From: Heliocidaris erythrogramma
Lineage: Eukaryota > Echinodermata > Echinoidea > Camarodonta > Echinometridae
NCBI GenBank assembly: GCA_025617745.1
Contig: CM046863.1
Span: 4,033,660-4,097,659 of the forward strand
Reading direction: 5' to 3'
Length of the DNA stretch: 64,000 nucleotides
Part shown: positions 56,441-64,000 of the stretch, piece after piece
How the letters are laid out: the number at the start of each line of letters is the position of its first letter
How positions within the stretch are numbered: position 1 is the stretch's first letter
The notes under the pieces: model-generated
Told to the model about the DNA's origin: nothing
Database searches by the model: none
The model's input: only the letters and a program-made list of their open reading frames with translations
Made by a program: the position numbers and the translations under genes

Positions 56441-57280
56441 ATTATTATCATCATTATTTTCATTATTATTACTTTTACAAATATGAAAGCCATGGAAATG
56501 AAAGATTACAATCAATGGAACTTGCCCAGGATTTTAGGTGCGTTGGCAGCCAATGTATTTATTTTTTTCTCTTCTTTTCTTTATTATTTTTTATTCAAAG
56601 AATGCTTGGACGCCCACCGATCTAAAATTATGTTTCAACCCTTGTCTCGAAACGATGCTCAATTTGACATTTTAGCAGCTTCCATCTGCTATCCCATATC
56701 TTCGTTTAAAAGAAATATGACTTAAAGTCGTCAACGATATGATGCATTGATATGTAGTAATCCAATAATTTGTCAATAATTTGATAATCTACGAAAGGAG
56801 ATCGTAGCATGACATTTCAGCCAGGCTTTGCTGAATTTCATAAAAGAATACCAGAAAACTTTGCATTCGTGTGCCATTGTGACGCGCAGGGGGCTGGAAA
56901 TTAATCACTTCGCGAGTCTCCACTCATCAGGTGACTGAAACTGAAGCTAGTACTCAATTTTCTGCAGGGTTGTCCTGTGATAGGATTTAATGTTGACTAA
57001 CGCACTGCGTGGGGTCTTGAGTTTCATTCACAGAATCGATATTCAGGTTTTCGTGCTGTTTATAGAAACCTCTCAAGCACACTTTTCATCAGTCTGGTTG
57101 TGCACTATACGACGCCTCAATGTCATAATTCACATTTTCGACCGAAATGGATTCGAACACGAAAAAAACACACACTAACAACAAAAAGAAAGAAACCAAG
57201 AAACTGTTATTGCGATAGTGCCGACAACTTCTTTTTCTAACGTTTTTTTTTTCCTTCTGTTTTTCTCTCTTTTTACGCGA
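56441..57280. other. No gene seen
   Basis: (ATT)n-like sequence at 56440-56472. The 80-aa frame (56483-56725) has no recognised domain. Confidence 0.4.
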
Positions 57281-58195
57281 AATGCTTTTAAAGGAGAATT
57301 AACCTCAAACAATAAAGACGATAGTGTTCAAAGGTGTTATTTATTCCTACTTGTTAGACTATATGGCTTCGCGTCAAAATATACGAGATCGATACGAATC
57401 AAGATTTTCTGAGCAAAATTTATCATCTGCTAGCAATATGTATCGTCTGCTAGCAATACATGGGGGCTGCCATTTTTTTTATGTGTACAAGAAGATTTTC
57501 TTAATCCAAATGCCCAATTGCCTTTTTCAAAATTAAAAACCCATTTGAGATTTAAAATATAGAATAGATATGTCAATTTATTTTTAAACTGAAGATTTCC
57601 TTATATATTTCTGTTGAAAATCGATATTCGCTTAATATAAATCTATTTTCTAGATACTGTGACGCAATGGACGGAGCAAATTAATTCAAATTTTATGGAT
57701 GCTTCTTCCCTGAGCATCTATAGCGGCAAACTATGCATTCACCTGCTTTCGGATAATGGGACTTGAAAAGTCAGAATGCATGCTGCATATATTATGCTCT
57801 GCTCTGTTTGGCAAACCCAAGAAAATAGATTTTTGTTAAGCAAAACCAGACAATTTAAAAGTATCATTATAAAGATTTAATTTTTATAAATCATGTAAAC
57901 ACCCACTTTATATTTTTCGTCACATATGGGATTTTAGGTAATGAAGAAAATCAATTTAGGTCTTGGATTCAAAATATCTTCCTGACCGGAACATTTCTCA
58001 ATGGTTCATGTACAAATCCAAATCAGCAAGAAAATGGCAGCCCCCATGCAAATGAGTAGTAGACGATACCGGGTCTTTATTATACCCTTTTCTGATATCT
58101 TATTGGAAAATGATTTAGGCCAATAAGTAGGAATATACTACACCTTTCAATATAAGTAAATTTGTACTCAGGGGTTAATTCTCCTTTAAAGCATT
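57281..58195. mobile_element. 915-bp foldback element with AATGCTTTTAAAGGAGAATT ends
   Basis: AATGCTTTTAAAGGAGAATT at the left is the inverse of AATTCTCCTTTAAAGCATT at the right. Inverse matching continues over about 200 bases: AAAGGTGTTATTTATTCCTA against TAGGAATATACTACACCTTT, and TACATGGGGGCTGCCATTTT (57458-57477) against AAAATGGCAGCCCCCATGCA (about 58032-58051). GTATCGTCTGCTAGCAATAC near 57438 partly repeats the preceding ATCATCTGCTAGCAATATGT. No transposase frame. A TTAA lies near each end but no clear target duplication was found. Confidence 0.8.
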
Positions 58196-58605
58196 AAATT
58201 AACTATCTCTCTGAAATCATGCTTTCGCTATTTTTCTTGGGTATGTAGGAGGCATGTTTTCTTTCATGCACTGATTATTATTGCACTGTGTCTTAGCAAA
58301 CTGCCTTTAGACTTGACACGTTTTCGTTCATTCGTTGAAACTGCTCACTCCAAAGTGAACCCATTAATTTTATTCATTCACTGCATGGGCTTGTATTCAA
58401 GTGGAAGCTAGGTCTGTTTGGCTTTTCACGCACTCTCTTGAATCAAGATTCTATGTGGCTCTTTCAAAAACGTTCAGGTCACAAAAGTGGTCATTCTGGA
58501 CGCCATTAACTCTTTGAAGACTGATTCTGTGCGAACTTCGGATACAAGATCACTAGAAGAGCATGTATAAAATAGAGATGAAGGGTTAACACTGCCCATA
58601 TGAAC

Positions 58606-58862
58606 ACAGGCGTAGCCAGACATTTTGAACACGGGGTGGGGGATGGGCACAAATGGAGGTGGAAGTAACACAACACTACAGAGGTAATACTTTACACTCA
58701 TACCCACCCACAACCCCACACGCACATACACCAAAAAGCAGGGGTAGGGGTAGGGTTAAGGTCTTGACCCCTAAATTCCATGACTGTTTTTTTTTTTTCT
58801 TTAAGCGGATGACCGGGGGAGGGGGGGGGCATGGCCTTGTGTCCCCTGTTGGCTACGCATAT
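58606..58862. mobile_element. hAT-like remnant with AGGCGTAGCCAG ends
   Basis: ACAGGCGTAGCCAGACATTT at the left and CCCTGTTGGCTACGCATAT at the right are imperfect inverses. The interior has G-runs and T-runs only. The target duplication is not clear. Confidence 0.5.
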
Positions 58863-59582
58863 ACATAATGATGTGAAGCAGTAGGATGGTGTTAGTTGAC
58901 TTTAGCGCGTGTGTTGGAATGAGAAATAAGGGACGCGCAGGCAAGTGTTGGAGAGGATATGTGAAGGTGTGAAGAGAATACAAGTAGACGTATAACCGGG
59001 CGGATTAATATGGGTAAACACGTTTCACTTTTTAACCGTTTCAGGGAGTGGGACGAGGGTTACATTTTTATTTAGTTTTTAGTTTTTTTTGTATTATGTT
59101 AGCAGTCCTTGAAAATAAGACCAAAGACCCATTACACAACGCTAGATTTGGAATACATTTCTTACTGTTAAAACGAAGTTCTTACAGTAACATTGGGCTT
59201 CTAAGAGTAGCTAAAAGATAAGTTTTGAAATGTAAATATTTTTTTTATGTCGTGTGGTGTATGTAAATATACGATTTTTTTTTCTTAACAAAATACCGTG
59301 TTTGTCCTAATTAAAATCCCCAATTGTTTCAATTTAAAACGGAATATGTTTTCTTCAGGTTCACTTCATAAAACAAAATTACTCAGCAAAATCACAAACC
59401 TTGCAGTAACGAGATTATTCAGTTCTAGAATTGTATTAGTCTACCGTAAATAAGATATATTTTGAATATTTAATTGTTATGGGAAAACAATGTTTATTAC
59501 TGAAACCATAAATTCTTGACGTATCCTTATTAACATAATTAGCGCATCAATGCTTGTTTTGAACTTGGCATATGAGCTGTCT
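58863..59582. other. No recognisable feature
   Basis: AT-rich. AACAAAATACCGTGTTTGTC and nearby T-runs only. Confidence 0.4.
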
Positions 59583-59584
59583 TA

Positions 59585-59803
59585 TACAGCCATGGAAGAA
59601 AAAAATATTAGACCAAGAATGGTTATTGAAAGTGTTATATTTGTGGTAAGAAGGAAATAAAATATCATAAAAGCAAGGTATAATTGCTGTAATTTGTTAT
59701 TCATTCAGTGAAATACAAAGAAAAATCATTTTCATTAGTTTGAATGCATATTACATAACCTTTATTACAGAAGCTTGGTCTAATATTTTTTTCCAGGCCT
59801 GTA
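59585..59803. mobile_element. TACAG-ended MITE, Tc1-like, with TA duplication
   Basis: TACAGCCATGGAAGAAAAAA then TATTAGACCAAG at the left is the near-exact inverse of the right end (CTTGGTCTAATATTTTTTTC, CAGGCCTGTA). TA precedes and follows (59583-59584, 59804-59805). Tc1 elements commonly begin with a TACAG-like end. 219 bp, non-coding. Confidence 0.85.
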
Positions 59804-59809
59804 TAACTG

Positions 59810-60406
59810 CCTATTGGATGTACATGTATCTGTAAGTTATAATGTTCAGTTGTTATTGGTAAGGTTATTTAGCAAAATCATTTCTCTAGATCAAGAAAAT
59901 ACCTTCATCCATGCACAGTTTTTTTTTAAGTTATTGAGTTAGGGATGGGCAAACGAGGCACATGATAACATGTAACGTAGGTTTGCAGACGATCATGATA
60001 CGACTACCTGATCGATCAACGACGATTCCCTCTGATGGAAAGTGGTAAAAGTATCGGCAATTTCCCGCCTTTTTCAATGTGTGACAAGCATACTTGAGAT
60101 ATCGTGTTTCGTGTTCAAATCTGATTCAAGAAGTCATTCAGAGACGAAGAAGAACTCTTAACCTTCAAACAAGAGGCTAGGTCGCATCAGGTTTTACAGT
60201 ACTCTACACTCATCGTGACAGAAGGAAGCAACTCACAATACTCAAAATTTTCACATTTATCTTGTTAGATAGACCTTCAAGCGACTTTGTGAAATGTATC
60301 CCGTACGACATATTTCCCAATAATTCATCCATAAATGACTAATGTCATAATCAACTCTTTTTGCAGTATTTAAGCCCTTAGGCTAGAAAATGATATTTGC
60401 CAATTT
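59810..60406. other. No recognisable feature
   Basis: No coding or repeat signal recognised. Confidence 0.4.
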
Positions 60407-60820
60407 TATACATACCTTTCAAACAAAGGTTGTTCTTGACAACCTGAAAGCTTGCCGGAGACTTGCAGGACATAGCAACAAATAATGTCTGCAAACTGGA
60501 ATCCGTTTATAAAAAGCAGGTTAATGGAATAGCTCGTCACTAGGTGCTCAGAGAATATATGTGCATAAATTTGAGTGCATAAATTTGTATACATTCCAGA
60601 AGCGGTCTATTCGATATAAATACGTTAAATAGACCTGTTTTATTTTATGGATGTTCCTTTCCTGGGGACCTAGTAACAATGTATTCCACTAACCTGTATT
60701 TATTGAATGAATTACAATACTTGGAATCCTGCTTGCATACATTACATGTTGTTATGTCTGACAAGCCTCTGACAAGCTTTCAAGTTGTCAAGAACAACCT
60801 TTGTTTTAAAAGTATGCATA
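60407..60820. mobile_element. MITE with long inverted ends (AAAGGTTGTTCTTGACAAC)
   Basis: TATACATACCTTTCAAACAA, AGGTTGTTCTTGACAACCTG and AAAGCTTG at the left are inverted at the right (CAAGCTTTCAAGTTGTCAAG, AACAACCTTTGTTTTAAAAG, TATGCATA). Arms are about 50 bases. The interior holds a second small inverted pair (GGTCTATTCGATATAAATAC, GTTAAATAGACC). Confidence 0.8.
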
Positions 60821-61611
60821 GCATCTGAATATATTTGTAAACAGGTCTATTACACATATATTCCTAAAGAATAAGTGAAATATATCAATACAGAATGGGG
60901 GTGGGGAGGGAGATTTCATAGTAACTTTCATTAACAATATTGATAAACCCTTCATGTTCATTGCTGATGTTAGTAATGTTATCGGAAACATTAGTTACGT
61001 CCTTTTGTTATAACATAACAGTGTATCACGTGATATCCCCTTACACTCTCATCTCTCAACTCCTCCATCCTTTTTTCATGATTGTCAAGATAGTTGTAGG
61101 GTGGTCGATGAGCAGGGAAAGCAAGATGAGGGATGCATTACAGAAAACCGATCCAGGGGCCCATTTATACTACGGGGAGTTTATAACACATGATATCAAG
61201 GCCAAAATAGATAGATGGATATTTTATTTATTGACGTTTTTGTGAGGGTTCATAATTTCTGAATATGTGATAGAACCCTACATCATTTTTGTTTAATTAT
61301 GAACCTTCGGAGTAATGCAACAAAATTAATCTTCAGAATTAGGGAATCTATTTCATTTTCGGAATCATGAACCTTCGGAATTAAGAACCTTACTTAAGAC
61401 TTACCTTCCGATGAACGGGCACCCACAACTGTTTGATTGCAGGAAAGGGTTTGAATGCAGAATCCATCTAATGCATTTAAAGTTTGGTTTCATTATTTTG
61501 TAATCAAAGATACGATTAGGAACATCAAAATCAAAACTATAACAAAATCTTGCAAATATCACAGTCATACTATTTCTAAGAGCCGAAATCACTAATTGTC
61601 CTGCTCGGTGA
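60821..61611. other. No gene seen
   Basis: ATGAACCTTCGGA recurs at 61299-61311 and 61368-61380 and GGAATTA/AGAATTAGGG nearby, a faint local repeat. No coding signal. The 101-aa frame at 60940-61245 is unremarkable. Confidence 0.4.
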
Positions 61612-62374
61612 CGACAAATAAACACAACAAAAAAGTAACTCCCCCTTTCAAATTGGCGTAACTTCTCAAAATAACTTGGCAAGAGTGTTTTTTTTTTACA
61701 CTTATTGACTAACTTACCTGTAAAAATGAGATTGATCCATTGAGTCATGCATGAGTGGGCAAACAGAGGCAAAAATGCCACTTTTCAGATATCACAAGGG
61801 TTTTTTACGCTGTATTAACAGTGCATTTTAGCATTTCTTGCGCGATTTTTAAGTGCGCTCACTCAGCCATGACTCGATCACAACCTCTTATGTTCACAAA
61901 ACATGTGAGAATACATTTTGGTAAAAATATCTGGAGTTATTTTTTTTTCAATAAGCTGAATGGATTTTGCAATTTCAAATTCAGGAGGGTTGAATATTTT
62001 TTTTTAAATTGTGCTCACCCAACCATAATGATGAGAAAAGTGTCGGGATAGGTGTGAGGGGATCAAGCGATGGATGATAACAACAACAACACATAAATAT
62101 GCACCAGAAACCGAATTCGCTAAAATCTCGTTTCACAGAATCCCCAAAATGACCCTTGTGACTTTCGAAAAGTGACAATTTTTGCCTTTGTTTGCTCACT
62201 CATGCATGACTCAATGGATCAATCTCATTTTCACAGAAAGGTTAGTCAATAAGTGTAGGAACACTCCTGCCACGTTGGATACGTTATTTTGCTCAAAACC
62301 ATTTCGTTAAAAAGTTACGCACTTTTGATTAAGGGGCGAGGGGTTACTTGTTTTGTTGTGTTTAGATTGTGTCG
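61612..62374. mobile_element. 763-bp foldback element with iterated internal motif
   Basis: The left arm (61612 to about 61800) and right arm (about 62150-62374) are inverses: CGACAAATAAACACAACAAA against the GTTGTGTTTAGATTGTGTCG end, and ATTGATCCATTGAGTCATGC (61731-61750) against GCATGACTCAATGGATCAAT (62204-62223). Internally, CACTCAGCCATGACTCGATC (61859-61878) and CACCCAACCATAATGATGAG (62016-62035) look like decayed extra copies of the CACTCATGCATGACTCAATG motif. The 126-aa minus frame (61401-61781) falls partly in the left arm and shows no domain. Confidence 0.75.
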
Positions 62375-64000
62375 ATTGAATATCTTGGCATTTTAAACAT
62401 TCTGTAAAACAATGGCCAAAAATAGAAGAAGAGCAGAACGACGTTTACACTTTCATCTTGCATCGAATGCATATCATCTTCAAAGAACATTTTTTCCCTT
62501 AACTTTAAAACATATAAATAATTCAAAAAGCTTAGTACACTCGCCCCGGCCTGCCCTCACTTCCTGCGCAAAAAGAGACAAAATTATAGCCTGAAGACAA
62601 GTTATTCGATCATGCGCTCTTGGGTAGTTAATAGCTGTAGATGATTTTAATAACACCCTATCTAAGAAAAAGAACACGTGACAAGAACCCCTTAAGGTCT
62701 ATGACCCGTCACTCGACCACACTAGGTGGTGCAGCCCTCTGGCAACATGCCCTTTTGGGCGTGAGAGGGGGGGGGTCTTTCATCCACGTGCTGATTTGTG
62801 CGCATGTACTTCATTTTGTTTACCTTTCAATAACATTTCAGCTCATAGAGGAACAGTCTATAAATGAATAACAGTGACTCTTCAAATTGGCACCAGTTTT
62901 ATCCCCTCTTACATTTTACATATACAACATTTTCCAAATTACATAAGAATATAAATATATTTATTTAAATATGCAATGAAAATAATGACTTAATAAATTA
63001 CTACTTTTTCCTATTTAAATATCTGAATATTCGTGCATATATTTTAATTGTTTTAATAATTTACTCGATATTATAGATAAAAAGACAATTTCATATTGTC
63101 ATCTATAAATGAACCTTTATTTATTTATTTTTAATCAGATAATATAAAAAACATTTTAAAGATTTTTAAGAACTGTAAATTACCTTGTGCGCATACGGAC
63201 GTGAGAAATAGCCTGAAGCTGTTTATATCGCACACCCCATTACAAGCAATGAAGCACAGTCTAATGCTAGCCATCGTACGTGACGCATACGCCCAATCCT
63301 ACAAATTGAAAGTCAAATTAAATTAGCAAGATCTGAATGACTTCTGCGCTGCTTGCAGAGTGCTTCGAGAGTATAGGGGACGAGTAAAGAGGAGTGAAGT
63401 AAATGCACTACCGCTTTTAATGGCCTGCTTTTCCTAAATGCTTTGCTTCTCTTAAAGTGAATTGGTAACTTTGTAGAGGATTGATAAAATCTGAGCTGCC
63501 TGGCCCTACATGCTATCATTGTACGTAATATGGTGTAAAAATGAACTTCAAATTTATTACGTGCTTCACGAAAGTAAACATATGCAAGTGACCGGAAATG
63601 CCAGACTCATTTTCTCCCAGTGTTAGACTAAACTACTAAAGCATACTCCGATACGGTTTCGTAAATGGCAGTATTCAGTCATAGATATCGTAATAATAAC
63701 ATTGTATATTTCAAAACCTTTCTATGCCTGGCTATTTATTTATCCTTCTGAACATCATTACACAAGACAGATATCAAAATTCAACAATATAATATCAAAC
63801 GAAGCCTCCACAAAGTTACCGATTCCCTTTAAGCGCTCTTTCACTCCAATGCATTATATACAGTGGGTTTCCTGAGCGTGCACTTTCCATTATTTTTATC
63901 TAACGAGAACGTAATTACATTTGAAAACACTTGATCAATATATCTGAAAAGGGATGCACCAGAGAAGCGCTTTAATGTTTTGAAAAGCAATCGTTATTTC
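62375..64000. other. No gene recognised to the window end
   Basis: A G-run at 62765-62774 and very AT-rich DNA at 62930-63180. Short frames (62412-62594, 62641-62871, 63313-63519) lack recognised domains. Confidence 0.4.

Noticed and set aside
61401-61781. 126-aa minus-strand frame
   Set aside because: Overlaps an inverted-repeat arm, shows no recognisable domain and is bounded by repeats; likely chance.

Overview
This is AT-rich animal genomic DNA with no protein-coding host gene that I can support. The longest open frames are short and fall either in low-complexity pyrimidine tracts or in transposable elements. The mix of a Tc1-like transposon, a Penelope-like element (PLE) with a GIY-YIG domain, a retroelement with a restriction-like endonuclease, tRNA-derived SINEs ending in (ATT)n, and very many palindromic MITEs, (CT)n/(GA)n tracts and poly-G/poly-C runs fits a marine invertebrate. 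An echinoderm, perhaps a sea urchin, is my best guess from general resemblance only. The window is probably intergenic or deep intronic. Small exons without recognisable domains cannot be ruled out by eye.

Layout. 0-8.5 kb: a small element with perfect 33-bp inverted ends (361-551), pyrimidine tracts, a 19-bp minisatellite (3.1 kb), a MITE family of which copies recur at 5.75, 6.5 and 39.9 kb, a minus-strand SINE tail (6.24-6.42 kb) and a GCTACGCAC-ended element (6.61-7.0 kb). 9-13 kb: a cluster of nested MITEs, a GGCCCGAATTC-ended MITE (10.4 kb), a likely LINE 3' end and poly-G runs. 13.8-20.4 kb: a diverged duplication, SINE remnants, a PLE remnant and several MITEs. 23.28-25.09 kb: a complete-ended but disabled Tc1-like transposon. 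25.4-36 kb: a PLE remnant, a 392-bp foldback element and microsatellites.

36.3-39.2 kb is the most informative stretch. It holds a 400-bp tandem duplication, a tRNA-derived SINE and three transposons inserted one inside another, each with its own target-site signature. The related copy at 10.4 kb preserves the uninterrupted site. 43.7-44.3 kb: a SINE whose tail has expanded into a long ATT/AGT microsatellite. 48.5-49.5 kb: a 5'-truncated PLE with an intact GIY-YIG frame. 52.1 kb: a second SINE family. 55.4-56.44 kb: a broken R2/R4-type non-LTR retrotransposon 3' end, itself interrupted by a MITE. 57-62.4 kb: four foldback elements and one hAT-like remnant. The remaining sequence shows no recognisable feature.

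No genes work together here in a pathway. The one consistent functional theme is transposition, with autonomous lineages (Tc1, PLE, REL non-LTR) present only as broken copies beside a large set of non-autonomous derivatives.
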